Shown here one piece after another: positions 1 to 9,209 of a DNA stretch of 64,000 nt (positions are counted from its first letter, which is position 1; every line of letters begins with the position of its first letter). The position numbers were made by a program, and so were the translations under genes. Below the pieces are notes generated by a model, which saw only the letters and a list, made by a program, of their open reading frames with translations, had not been told where the DNA came from and ran no database searches. The stretch is from Microbacterium pullorum (GTDB taxonomy: Bacteria; Actinomycetota; Actinomycetes; Actinomycetales; Microbacteriaceae): the NCBI RefSeq assembly GCF_014836535.1, contig NZ_JACSQP010000002.1, forward strand, positions 372,001 to 436,000. Reading direction: 5' to 3'.

Positions 1-179
1 GCCTCGATGAGGTTGGGCAGCAGGTCGGCGCGGCGTTTGAGCTGCACCGTGATGTCGCTCCACGCCTCGTCGACGCGCACGTTCAGCGCGACGAGGGAGT
101 TGTAGGTCGCCCACAAGTAGACGCCGACGGCGACCACCAGTGCGACGACGATCAGTACCGGGATCAGCCATTCCCACAT
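1..179 (-). CDS. LemA family protein (N-terminal fragment, runs off the window)
   Basis: Only the first 59 codons are present; the gene continues beyond base 1. The peptide starts [14 protein letters not shown], giving one N-terminal membrane helix (about residues 4-24). It continues with [15 protein letters not shown] and [15 protein letters not shown], the characteristic start of the LemA fold, a four-helix bundle with the N-terminus in the membrane. The function of LemA proteins is poorly defined. The ATG at 177-179 is the natural start because the helix begins just after it. Family assignment is strong despite the fragment. Confidence 0.85.
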   Translation of the reverse strand, partial: MWEWLIPVLIVVALVVAVGVYLWATYNSLVALNVRVDEAWSDITVQLKRRADLLPNLIE

Positions 180-263
180 GTGTCCGTGACTCCCCTCCGA
201 GTGTCCCCCCATCCTAGTGGCGCGCGCACGCCGTCACCGCGCCACCGCGGGCACTCCCAGTCC

Positions 264-1577
264 TTACCCACCGAGAACGCGGTCGAGGTACGGGTTGCGG
301 AACATCCGCGACGGATCGAGCCAGTCGCGCAGCGCCGTGAAGTCATCGAACCGCGGGTACCGCTCACGCAGCTGCGCGGCATCCAGACCGTGCATCTTGC
401 CCCAGTGCGGTCGCCCGTCATGACGCAGCATGATCTGCTCGACCGCCGCGAAGTACTCGGTCGGGTCCTCGCGCCAGTAACGGTGCACGGCGATGTAGCC
501 GGTCGCCCGGCCCGTTGCCGTCGACAGCCACAGCCCGTCACCGGCGGCGACGCGCACCTCGACGGGGAACGAGATGCGCCAGCCCCGCTCGACGACGAGG
601 GTGCGCAGCTCGTCGAACGCGGCGGCGAGGTGCTCCACCGGCAGGGCGTACTCCATCTCGCGGAACCGCACCCCGCGGCGCTGTGTGAACACCGCGGCGC
701 TGACGTCGCTGTACTCGCGGTCGCCGGTGAGCCGCGTCGCGAGCCGGTTCACCCTCGGCACGATCGGGGGCGCGACGGTGCCGGCGGCGCACGTCGCGCG
801 GAAGAGCCCGTTGGCCAGCAGCGTCTCGTCCACCCACTTGCCCACTGCCGGCAGCCGGTGACGCGGGGCGCTCTCGGGCAGCCGCGTGTCGGTCTTGGTG
901 AGGGCGAGGTCGGTGTGGGGGAACCAGTAGAACTCGAAGTGGTCGGCGGCGGCGGCACGGTCGGCGAGGTCGGCCACGACGGCATCCACCGGTTCCGGCC
1001 GCTCCACGGCGTGCAGCACGAACCGCGGCACGCACTGCAGGGTCACGTCCACGAGGACGCCGAGGGCACCGAGCCCGAGAGCGACGGCGGGCAGCAGATC
1101 GGCGTTGTGCGTCTCATCGACCGTGAGCAGCTCACCGTCGGCCGTCACGAGCGTCGCGGCGACCACCTGCGTCGCGATACCCCCGAAGCGCGCGCCCGTG
1201 CCGTGGGTCCCGGTCGACACCGCGCCCGAGATCGACTGCCGGTCGATGTCGCCGAGATTCTGCATCGCGAGACCGTAGGGGGCCAGCAGCGCCGGGATGC
1301 GATGCAGCTTGGTGCCCGCCAGCAGCCGCACCCGGCGGCGCTCCCGGTCGACCGACACGAGGCCGCTGAGGTCGGCGAGCTCGAGCAGTACGCCCGGCGC
1401 CACGGCGACGCCGGAGAAGCTGTGCCCCGACCCCACGGCCTTCAGCTGCAGCCCGCGCGCCGCAGCGGATTGCACGCTGCGCCGCACGGCGGCGACCGTG
1501 GTCGGGTACTCCACCCGCTGTGGGCGCACCTGTTCGCAGCGGCCCCAGTTCTGCCAACGCCCGCCGGGCCGGGTCAC
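264..1577 (-). CDS. FAD-linked D-arabinono-1,4-lactone oxidase family protein
   Basis: A 437-residue flavoprotein of the aldonolactone oxidase (vanillyl-alcohol oxidase) superfamily. The N-terminal half carries the FAD-binding PCMH domain: AVGSGHSFSG near residues 46-55, LGDIDRQSISGAVSTGTHGTG near 107-127. In many flavinylated members a His lies in the VGSGHS region. The C-terminal half is the substrate-oxidising ALO domain and ends with the family signature HWGKMHGL followed by FRNPYL. Known members oxidise sugar-1,4-lactones or polyols such as xylitol with O2 or an electron acceptor; the substrate here cannot be read from sequence. The GTG start at 1577 overlaps the stop of the upstream PLP-fold gene by 4 nt (GTGA), so the two are translationally coupled. 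Confidence 0.9.
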   Translation of the reverse strand: MTRPGGRWQNWGRCEQVRPQRVEYPTTVAAVRRSVQSAAARGLQLKAVGSGHSFSGVAVAPGVLLELADLSGLVSVDRERRRVRLLAGTKLHRIPALLAPYGLAMQNLGDIDRQSISGAVSTGTHGTGARFGGIATQVVAATLVTADGELLTVDETHNADLLPAVALGLGALGVLVDVTLQCVPRFVLHAVERPEPVDAVVADLADRAAAADHFEFYWFPHTDLALTKTDTRLPESAPRHRLPAVGKWVDETLLANGLFRATCAAGTVAPPIVPRVNRLATRLTGDREYSDVSAAVFTQRRGVRFREMEYALPVEHLAAAFDELRTLVVERGWRISFPVEVRVAAGDGLWLSTATGRATGYIAVHRYWREDPTEYFAAVEQIMLRHDGRPHWGKMHGLDAAQLRERYPRFDDFTALRDWLDPSRMFRNPYLDRVLGG

Positions 1578-2797
1578 AGGAAGGCCCGACCCTCGCCGCG
1601 GTACGTCGCGACCTCCCCCACGAGGGCGCCGTGCTCGACGAGGTGGTAGCGGTCGACCCGCTCGGCGAGCTCGCCGCTCTTGGCGTGGCGGAACCAGACC
1701 CGGTCACCCACCTTCATCGCACGCGCCGCCTCACCGCGCAGCGGCGTCTGCACCTCCCCCGTGCCCTCGCGGGCGAATGTCGTCAGTCCCGGCGGCCACA
1801 CCGGCGCGGGCTGACGCGACGCCAGTGGCGGACCCGAGGCGATCCAGCCGCCACCGAGCACCGTGACGATGTCGGGCTCGGGCTTTCGCACGACCTCGAG
1901 CGCGAAGGCGGCGGCGGGGGCGGGTGAGAATGCCCGGTAGCCGTCGAAGAGGTGACCGGCGAGCAGGCCGCTGCCGGCGGTGAGCTCGGTGACGGACAGG
2001 TCGGCGGCGGAGTACTCGAGCGAACCGGTGCCGCCGCTGTTGACGAATTCGAGCGGGGCGATCTCCCGCACCGCCGCGACGATCCCGGCCCGGCGCTCCC
2101 GCAGCTCCCGCCCCGAGCGACGCTGCATCCACCGGACGACGCCGTCGCCCCGCCCGGTGGCATCGGGCTGTCCGGCGATCTGGGCCTCGTACATCATGAT
2201 CCCGACGAGCCGGTACCCGGCACGCGCCGACACGGCCCGCGCGAGGCGGATCGCGTCGCTCGGGTCGTGCAGGGGCGAGCGGCGCACGCCGATGTGGCCG
2301 AGGCCGGGCGCACGCCAGGACGCGTCGACGTCGATCGCGACCCGCAGCACGGGGCGACCGGCGGGCGGTCCGACGGCGTCGATGAGGTCCAGCTGCGCGA
2401 GGTCGTCGACCATGAGCGTCACGCGGGTCGCGGCCTGCTCGTCGCGGGCGAGGGCGGCGAGGGCGGCACGGTCGGCGCTCGGGTACCCCAGCACGACGTC
2501 GTCGTGCGTCTCGGCGAGCCAGAGGGCTTCGGGGAGGGTGAAGGCGAGGATGCCGCGGTACCCCGGAACCGCGAGGGCCGCGTCGAGCACCTCGCGCACG
2601 CGGATGGACTTGCTCGCCACGCGGATCGGAACCCCGCTCGCACGGACCACGAGGTCGAGCGCGTTGTAGCGCAGCGCCGGCAGATCGATCGCGGCGATCG
2701 GACCTGACAGGTGCGCGACGGCATCCGTCATCGCCTCCCAGTGGGTCGCCGCGGGCAGGGATTCGGTGTCGGCGTCGGCGCCGAGAAGATCGAGCAC
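1574..2797 (-). CDS. Amino-acid deaminase/aldolase, D-threonine aldolase-like (alanine racemase fold, PLP)
   Basis: A 407-residue protein. The N-terminal domain resembles the alanine-racemase TIM barrel; RVASKSIRV near residues 59-67 supplies the PLP-binding lysine. The C-terminal domain resembles the D-serine dehydratase / D-threonine aldolase beta domain, with WFRHAKSGEL near the end and YRGEGRAFL at the C-terminus. Family members cleave or deaminate D-hydroxy amino acids and often need a divalent metal. Many relatives have Cys straight after GEL as a metal ligand, whereas this protein has Ala (from memory, to be checked). A GTG start is used, chosen because the conserved W..L..L segment lies close behind it. 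It is the first gene of a two-gene operon with the lactone oxidase. Confidence 0.82.
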   Translation of the reverse strand: MLDLLGADADTESLPAATHWEAMTDAVAHLSGPIAAIDLPALRYNALDLVVRASGVPIRVASKSIRVREVLDAALAVPGYRGILAFTLPEALWLAETHDDVVLGYPSADRAALAALARDEQAATRVTLMVDDLAQLDLIDAVGPPAGRPVLRVAIDVDASWRAPGLGHIGVRRSPLHDPSDAIRLARAVSARAGYRLVGIMMYEAQIAGQPDATGRGDGVVRWMQRRSGRELRERRAGIVAAVREIAPLEFVNSGGTGSLEYSAADLSVTELTAGSGLLAGHLFDGYRAFSPAPAAAFALEVVRKPEPDIVTVLGGGWIASGPPLASRQPAPVWPPGLTTFAREGTGEVQTPLRGEAARAMKVGDRVWFRHAKSGELAERVDRYHLVEHGALVGEVATYRGEGRAFL

Positions 2798-2852
2798 AGC
2801 GTCAGCCTAGGACAGCGCCCGCGGCATCCCGGCGCCGGGCGGCATCCCCACG

Positions 2853-2918
2853 ACAGGAGATCTCACCGGGACAGGACGATCCACCCCCGAAACCTCCTGC
2901 TGCGGCGAGATCTCCTGT
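2853..2918. repeat. Intergenic inverted repeat with 12-bp arms
   Basis: The arms ACAGGAGATCTC (2853-2864) and GAGATCTCCTGT (2907-2918) are perfect reverse complements separated by 42 bp. They lie between the PLP-enzyme gene start and the tRNA terminator. They could form a cruciform or RNA stem, or be two half-elements of a dispersed intergenic repeat. No function can be assigned. Confidence 0.6.
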
Positions 2919-2951
2919 TCTCAGAAGACGGATGCCGCGGCCACGACGCAC

Positions 2952-2979
2952 GAAGACCCGCGTTCTCACGCGGGTCTTC
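2952..2979 (-). terminator. Hairpin terminator downstream of the UAA tRNA
   Basis: An 11-bp perfect stem, GAAGACCCGCG / CGCGGGTCTTC, with a 6-nt loop. It begins 14 nt past the tRNA 3' end in the direction of transcription. No strong U-run follows, which is common in high-GC actinobacteria. Confidence 0.7.
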
Positions 2980-2992
2980 ATGCTGGGGGCGG

Positions 2993-3065
2993 TACCCCCG
3001 GTGGGACTCGAACCCACACTGAAGCGATTTTAAGTCGCCTGCCTCTGCCGTTGGGCTACGGGGGC
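2993..3065 (-). tRNA. tRNA with UAA anticodon (tRNA-Leu), short variable loop
   Basis: The 73-nt minus-strand cloverleaf has acceptor GCCCCCG paired with CGGGGGT (G-U at 1-72), then TA, a D-arm with loop AACGGCAGA, anticodon stem GGCGA/TCGCT around loop CTTAAAA (anticodon TAA), a variable region of only 5 nt, T-arm GTGGG-TTCGAGT-CCCAC and discriminator A. CC follows but CCA is not fully encoded. UAA decodes UUA (Leu). Bacterial tRNA-Leu is normally class II with a long variable arm, so the class-I shape is notable. The gene lies between ndh and a hairpin terminator. Confidence 0.88.
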
Positions 3066-3105
3066 GCAGCGCGGCTGCGCCACGCTGCTCACCCTAGCGC
3101 TGTGA

Positions 3106-4542
3106 TCAGCTCGCGGCCGCGCCCGTCGAGGCGGGAGCCTTGCCGGACTTCTCCGCCTCGACCGACTTCGGGTCGATGGCGGGCTCGGTGGGAGCCGCAG
3201 CGGGCTGCGCAGGACGCGGGCGGGCGGCGAACTCCTCGAACACGTAGCGGGGGTTCTGCACGGCCTGCAGCGACACGTTGTCGCGGTTGAGCCAGAAGTT
3301 GTGCCACCAGTCGCCGATGACGCGCCACTTGCGCTCCCACGACGGCATGGCCAGGCCGTGGTAGCCGCGGTGGGCGAACCACGCGATGAGACCCTTCAGC
3401 GCGATGTTGCCCGACTGGAACACGCCGTTGTACAGACCCAGGCCCGCGACCGCGCCGAGGTTGTGGTGGATGTACTCGCTGGGAAGCTCTCCGCGGAGCA
3501 CCGCGGTGAGGTTCTTCGCGAGCAGCTTCGCCTGGCGCACGGCGTGCTGGGCGTTCGGCACGCAGTAGCCGCCGACGCCCTTGCCGGTCAGGTCGGGGAC
3601 GGCGGAGATGTCGCCGGCGGCCCAGGCGCCCTCGACGATCTCCTCGTCGGTGCCGACGCGCAGGTCGGGGCGGGTGCGGATGCGACCGCGCTCCTCGACG
3701 GGCAGGTCGCTGCCGCGCACGACGGTCGGGTTGGCCATGACGCCGGCGGTCCACACGATGAGATCGGAGGGGATCACCTCGCCTGTGGAGAGTTCGACGT
3801 TGCCGTCGACGGCGCCCTTGACCTGCGTGTCGAGGTGCACGTGTGCACCGCGCTTGGCGAGGTCCTTCAGCACCCACTCGCTCGTCTTCAGCGACACCTC
3901 GGGCATGATGCGACCCATCGCCTCGATGAGGTGGAAGTGCGTCTCTTCGAAGCTGAGCTGCGGGTAGTTCTTCAGCAGCGACGAGGCCATCGCGCGCATC
4001 TCCGCGAACACCTCGATACCGGCGAACCCGCCACCGACGACGACGACGGTCAGCAGACGCTCGCGCTCGGGGCCGGCGGGGAGGTTCGCGGCCCGGTCGA
4101 AGTTGGTGAGGATGCGGTCGCGGATCGCGACGGCCTCCTCGATCGTCTTGAGCCCGATCGCGTTCTCGGCGATGCCGGGGATCGGGAAGGTGCGCGAGAC
4201 GGCACCGGCGGTGACGACGATCTGGTCGTATTCCTGCTGCCACGAGTCGCCGACGGGGGGCGTGATCGTGGCGACCTTGTTGGCGTGGTCGATGCCGGTC
4301 ACCTTCGCCGTGACGACGCGAGTCCGCTTCAGGTGGCGACGCAGGCCCACGACCACGTGGCGCGCTTCGATCTCACCCGCGGCGACCTCGGGAAGGAAGG
4401 GCTGGTAGGTCATGTACGGCAGCGGGTCGACGACGGTGACCTCGGCTTCGCCCTTGCGCAGGTGCTTCTCGAGCTTCCATGCGGTGTAGAAGCCGGCATA
4501 TCCTCCACCGACGATGAGGATCCTGGGCACGGTGCTGGTCAC
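3106..4542 (-). CDS. ndh: Type II NADH dehydrogenase (NAD(P)/FAD-dependent oxidoreductase)
   Basis: A 478-residue single-subunit, non-proton-pumping NADH:quinone oxidoreductase acting at the inner face of the membrane. The FAD-binding Rossmann motif VGGGYAGFYTAWKLEK is at the N-terminus; the NADH-binding motif VVVVGGGFAGIE lies near residue 165. A further FAD motif TAGVMANP...VEERGRI and AAGDISAVPD near the C-terminal half are typical of NDH-2. I chose the GTG at 4542 because AGGAG lies about 10 nt upstream and the FAD motif begins within 10 residues; a longer in-frame reading upstream lacks both. It is last in the eno-ftsB-DUF501-protease run, 13 nt after the protease gene. The C-terminus is rich in Ala/Pro. 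Confidence 0.93.
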   Translation of the reverse strand: MTSTVPRILIVGGGYAGFYTAWKLEKHLRKGEAEVTVVDPLPYMTYQPFLPEVAAGEIEARHVVVGLRRHLKRTRVVTAKVTGIDHANKVATITPPVGDSWQQEYDQIVVTAGAVSRTFPIPGIAENAIGLKTIEEAVAIRDRILTNFDRAANLPAGPERERLLTVVVVGGGFAGIEVFAEMRAMASSLLKNYPQLSFEETHFHLIEAMGRIMPEVSLKTSEWVLKDLAKRGAHVHLDTQVKGAVDGNVELSTGEVIPSDLIVWTAGVMANPTVVRGSDLPVEERGRIRTRPDLRVGTDEEIVEGAWAAGDISAVPDLTGKGVGGYCVPNAQHAVRQAKLLAKNLTAVLRGELPSEYIHHNLGAVAGLGLYNGVFQSGNIALKGLIAWFAHRGYHGLAMPSWERKWRVIGDWWHNFWLNRDNVSLQAVQNPRYVFEEFAARPRPAQPAAAPTEPAIDPKSVEAEKSGKAPASTGAAAS

Positions 4543-4555
4543 GGGAAGACAACTC

Positions 4556-5836
4556 CTAGATGTAGCGGCTCGGCTGGCGGGGCGCGCGAGCCGATCTGAT
4601 GCGCCGGGCAGCAGCGGTGACACCGAGCGCTATAAGTATACCGGCCACGGTGACCACCGTCAGCGGAAGGCTCCCGTACAAGAGCGTGCCCTCCGACGGC
4701 AGCAGCGGTGACGTGGTGCGCGTGGCCGCTTCGGGCGCCGGCAGCGGCGGCACCTCGACGGGAGCGATCGAGGGCTCGGGCTGCGGCTCGGCGTCCGCCC
4801 GCCGGAACACCCTGATCCACTCGCGGAGGTCTCCCATCGGGTTCTGTGCGACCGGGGCGACCGGGGACCGAACGGCTGCGGCGGCGTCGACGAGGCCCGC
4901 GCCGTAGAGCAGCGGATCGGCCGCCGCGCCGGGAGCGGGCTTGGCGGTCTTCACGATGCGATTGATGACGTTCGCGGCGTCGAGGTCGGGATGGGCGGCG
5001 CGCACGAGTGCGGCGACGCCGGCGACGATGGGCGCCGCGCCGCTCGTGCCGTTCCACAGGACCACCTGGCCGTCGGGCGAGACGCCCAGGAGGTCCTCAC
5101 TCGGGGCGGACACACCGATGGTGATTCCCTGAGTGGACGCTTCGACGCTCGCCGCGCCGGAGCGGTCGACACCGCCGACGGTGAGGACGCCGGGGATCGT
5201 GGCCGGCGCACCGACGCGCGCGGTGCCGCTGCCCCGGTTGCCGGCGGCGACGACGACCACGACGTCGTGCTCGAAGGCGTAGAGGAAGGCGTCGTCCCAG
5301 CGCTCCGGCCAGTCGAGGGTGTTGGTCGTGAACGAGAGGTTGATGACGTCGGCGCCGTGGTCGACCGCCCAGCGCATCGCGTCGGCGACCTGGTCGACGA
5401 ACGGCGCCGCAGTCGCCGCGCCGAACGCCAGCGACAGCGAGAGCACTTCGGCGGCGGGGGCGACACCGATGACGCCGGCGTCGGGCCCGGTCCCCCGCCC
5501 GGCGGCGAGGGAGGCGACGAGGCTGCCGTGGGCGGAATCGACGGCACCGACGGGTGTGCGACCGTCGGGGGAACCGAGCCCCGAGAAATCCGCGCCGTCG
5601 ACGACGCCGCTGAGCTCTGTCGGGCCCCGGGCGACACCGGTGTCGATCACCGCGATGCGCGTGCCCTCACCGCGCGTCGTCTGCCAGGCGTCGCGGATGC
5701 CGTAGTCGTCGAGCCAGTACTGCGCCGCCCGCACGGGGTCGGCGGCGGAGGCGGGCGTCGGGGTGGGCGCCGGAGCCGCACCGACCAACCCGACGATGGC
5801 CAGCACGATCACGGCCGCCGCCAGCCGGCGCCTCAT
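4556..5836 (-). CDS. Membrane-anchored S8 (subtilisin-like) serine protease, mycosin-like
   Basis: A 426-residue exported protease. The start at 5836 overlaps the DUF501 stop (ATGA) and gives a signal peptide, MRRRLAAAVIVLAIVGLVGA, followed by an Ala/Pro-rich stretch. The catalytic Asp is in IAVIDTGV, the His in DSAHGSLVAS and the Ser in NGTSGAAPIVAG. A Pro-rich linker, a C-terminal membrane helix (LPLTVVTVAGILIALGV) and a basic tail (RRIRSARAPRQ) follow, so the catalytic domain faces outside. The layout matches mycosins of type VII secretion, but no Esx/Ecc gene is in this window. The substrate is unknown. Confidence 0.88.
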   Translation of the reverse strand: MRRRLAAAVIVLAIVGLVGAAPAPTPTPASAADPVRAAQYWLDDYGIRDAWQTTRGEGTRIAVIDTGVARGPTELSGVVDGADFSGLGSPDGRTPVGAVDSAHGSLVASLAAGRGTGPDAGVIGVAPAAEVLSLSLAFGAATAAPFVDQVADAMRWAVDHGADVINLSFTTNTLDWPERWDDAFLYAFEHDVVVVVAAGNRGSGTARVGAPATIPGVLTVGGVDRSGAASVEASTQGITIGVSAPSEDLLGVSPDGQVVLWNGTSGAAPIVAGVAALVRAAHPDLDAANVINRIVKTAKPAPGAAADPLLYGAGLVDAAAAVRSPVAPVAQNPMGDLREWIRVFRRADAEPQPEPSIAPVEVPPLPAPEAATRTTSPLLPSEGTLLYGSLPLTVVTVAGILIALGVTAAARRIRSARAPRQPSRYI

Positions 5837-6354
5837 GTCGCCAGGCCGCCGGGGTGCGCACAGGTGCACCGATCGGGCGACCACGACGACAGCTCGAGCG
5901 CGCGGTCACCGATCGGGTTGACTCCGGGACCGGCGGCGAGGGCGTGGCCGGCGAGGGCGTGCAGGCACTTCACGCGCGTCGGCATGCCTCCGGCGGAGAT
6001 GCCATCGATCTCGGGGACGTCGCCGTAGGGTGCGCGGTCGGCGAGGTAGGCCTCATGGGCGCGTGCATAGGCGGCAGCGAGCTGCTCGTCGGCCTCGAGC
6101 TCGTCGGAGAGCTCCCGCATCACCTGTTCGGCCTCGAGCGTCGACATCGCCGCCGTGGCACCGGGGTGGGTGAGGTAGTAGAACGTGGGGAACGGCGTGC
6201 CGTCGGGCAGTCGCGGCGACGTGGCCACGACCGTCGGGTTGCCGCACACGCAACGCGCGGCGATGCCCAGCACGCCGCGGGCGGGGCGTCCGAGCTGCTC
6301 GTGGAGCACCTCGAGGTCGGCGTCGTCGGCAGGGTCGAACGGCGGGGTGCTCAC
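5833..6354 (-). CDS. DUF501 domain-containing protein
   Basis: A 173-residue cytoplasmic protein of the actinobacterial DUF501 family. The N-terminal part has LGRPARGVLGIAARCVCGNP, followed by a TFYYLTHP motif; the C-terminal part has AGGMPTRVKCLHALAGHALAAGPG. Several conserved Cys and His residues suggest a bound metal, but the function is unknown. It lies 38 nt downstream of the ftsB-like gene and overlaps the protease start by 4 nt. The eno-ftsB-DUF501 order is widely conserved in Actinobacteria, which supports both identity and start. Confidence 0.9.
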   Translation of the reverse strand: MSTPPFDPADDADLEVLHEQLGRPARGVLGIAARCVCGNPTVVATSPRLPDGTPFPTFYYLTHPGATAAMSTLEAEQVMRELSDELEADEQLAAAYARAHEAYLADRAPYGDVPEIDGISAGGMPTRVKCLHALAGHALAAGPGVNPIGDRALELSSWSPDRCTCAHPGGLAT

Positions 6355-6392
6355 GGCACCAGGCTACCGTGAGGCGGCTGGGCAGACGCCGA

Positions 6393-6920
6393 TCACGGCG
6401 CCGGTGCCTCATCGGGAGCGTCGGGAGCGTCGGGGACGCCGATCTGGTATGTCACGGTCTCGGCGACGCCGGCCGCGGTCACCGACCGCACCAGCCGGCT
6501 CATCCAGTCACTCTCGGTCTCTTCGACGTCGGCGCTGACGGGAGCACGCTCCTGCGGCACCTCGACGGCGGGCAGGTCGTCGACGACCAGGTAGACGACC
6601 TCGCCGACGTGCTTGTAGTACAGCCGCTCTCGCGCCTGCGTGGTGATGTAGGCGGGGTCGCTCCACTGCTGCCGTGCGGCCTCGAGGTCGGCGACCTCTT
6701 CCTCGCCGAGCTGCACCGAGCGCTCCAGGGCGGCGATCTGCTGCCGCTGGTCGAGGTACGTGCCCATCGTCGGGACCAGGACGAAGGCGGCGAGCACGAC
6801 CAGTCCCAGCATGATCATCATGAAACCCGACAGACGGATGCCGCCGAGCCACTGCCGCACGTCGACGCGCCGCGCACGAGAAGGGGGAGCCGTCGATGCT
6901 GCCACGGCTCCCCCTCTCAT
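6393..6920 (-). CDS. Septum formation initiator family protein (FtsB/DivIC-like)
   Basis: A 175-residue bitopic membrane protein. A cytoplasmic N-terminus of about 40 residues (containing RQWLGGIRLSGF) precedes one membrane helix (MMIMLGLVVLAAFVLV). A coiled coil follows, DQRQQIAALERSVQ..EEEVADLEAARQQW, then DPAYITTQARERLYYKHVGE, the FtsB/DivIC signature region. FtsB forms a complex with FtsL and FtsQ at the division septum. An acidic, Pro/Ala-rich C-terminal tail extends past the usual family length. It lies 18 nt downstream of eno in the same direction, so co-transcription is likely. The exact start is uncertain because no clear Shine-Dalgarno sequence precedes 6920. Confidence 0.88.
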   Translation of the reverse strand: MRGGAVAASTAPPSRARRVDVRQWLGGIRLSGFMMIMLGLVVLAAFVLVPTMGTYLDQRQQIAALERSVQLGEEEVADLEAARQQWSDPAYITTQARERLYYKHVGEVVYLVVDDLPAVEVPQERAPVSADVEETESDWMSRLVRSVTAAGVAETVTYQIGVPDAPDAPDEAPAP

Positions 6921-6938
6921 TCGGTCTTCAGTCAGCGC

Positions 6939-8258
<1,320 letters not shown>

Positions 8259-8328
8259 TCATCGGTCCGCGGTATCCACTCTAGTGAGGACCCCGCCGTC
8301 GTCACAGGCCACGGGCCGTGCGAAAGCA

Positions 8329-8997
8329 TCACACGACCAGCGCGATGGCGATGCCGTCCCACCCCTTGGCGTCGAGGGTCTGGATGGCGGTGGCGTCGAA
8401 CCGTGGGTCGTCCGCGAGCATCTCGAGCCCCTGCCGCACCCCGATGACCTGCGGATCGGTGGTGTCGCGATCGGCGACCCGGCCGTCGCGGCCGATGTTG
8501 TCGACCACGACCACGGTGCCCGGGCGCCCGAGCCGCGCCGCCCAGTCGAGGTAGATCGTGTTCGACTCCTTGTCTGCGTCGATGAAGACGAGGTCGAACG
8601 GCTCCTGCCCCTCGAGGGTCGGGAGTACCTCCGCGGCGCGGCCGAGCAGGATGTCGACCCGCTCCCCGACACCGGCCCGGTCGAGGTTGGCCCGGGCGAC
8701 CGCAGCGTTGGCGGGTTCCGCCTCGATCGTGACCACCCGCCCGTCGGCGGGGATGCCGCGCGCGAGCCAGATGGTGGAGTAGGCGCCGAGCGTGCCGACT
8801 TCGAGCACCCGCCGGGCGCCGGTCATGCGTGCGAGCAGGTGCAGCAGCTTGCCGTTGACCGGCGCGATCTCGATGGCCGGCATCCCCGCCGCATTCTGGT
8901 CGGCGACCGCCTGCTCGAGGGTGTCGTCGTGCCCCACCAGCGTGTCCGCGAGATATCGGTCGACGCGCTGCCAGGCCGCTGCGGTGGGTTCGCTCAT
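8329..8997 (-). CDS. SAM-dependent O-methyltransferase (class I, catechol/caffeoyl-CoA type)
   Basis: A 222-residue methyltransferase. It carries the SAM-binding glycine motif VLEVGTLGAYSTIWLARG, the acidic motif VVTIEAEP, and LVFIDADKESN with the likely metal-binding Asp, followed by VVVVDNIGRDGRV. These are hallmarks of the O-methyltransferase family 3. The start MSEPTAAAW at 8997 is chosen because upstream in-frame sequence is repetitive GC-rich intergenic DNA. The acceptor is unknown. It reads toward eno but 109 bp separate them, so it is probably a separate unit. Confidence 0.9.
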   Translation of the reverse strand: MSEPTAAAWQRVDRYLADTLVGHDDTLEQAVADQNAAGMPAIEIAPVNGKLLHLLARMTGARRVLEVGTLGAYSTIWLARGIPADGRVVTIEAEPANAAVARANLDRAGVGERVDILLGRAAEVLPTLEGQEPFDLVFIDADKESNTIYLDWAARLGRPGTVVVVDNIGRDGRVADRDTTDPQVIGVRQGLEMLADDPRFDATAIQTLDAKGWDGIAIALVV

Positions 8998-9050
8998 GCC
9001 CCCAGCATCCCGGCGGCGTCGGATCGCGTCAACGTTGCGGCGACCGCGGC

Positions 9051-9079
9051 GGGGCGGGGCGGGGCGGGGCGGGGCGGGG
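9051..9079. repeat. Short tandem repeat (GGGGC)x5 plus GGGG
   Basis: Five perfect GGGGC units and a partial sixth lie in the intergenic space upstream of the O-methyltransferase gene. Six G4 runs separated by single C residues could form a G-quadruplex on the plus strand and are a likely slippage site. They sit 54-82 bp upstream of the divergent minus-strand start and about 130 bp upstream of the plus-strand gene at 9210. Confidence 0.75.
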
Positions 9080-9209
9080 ACGAGGCTCGCCACGTCTTCG
9101 GCGATCGACGCGATTCCGGATGCCGGTGGCCGAATGCCACCGAGGAACCTCCGATCTCCGAAGAACCGGCGCGCCGCAGATCGGGGGCCGAGGCACCACA
9201 CTGTGAGGC

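Noticed and set aside
180..1649. A 489-residue plus-strand frame opposite the lactone oxidase
   Set aside because: Antisense shadow of a clear flavoprotein gene.
4556..5836. Evidence of a type VII secretion locus
   Set aside because: Only the mycosin-like protease is present; no WXG100, EccC or EccD gene occurs in the window.
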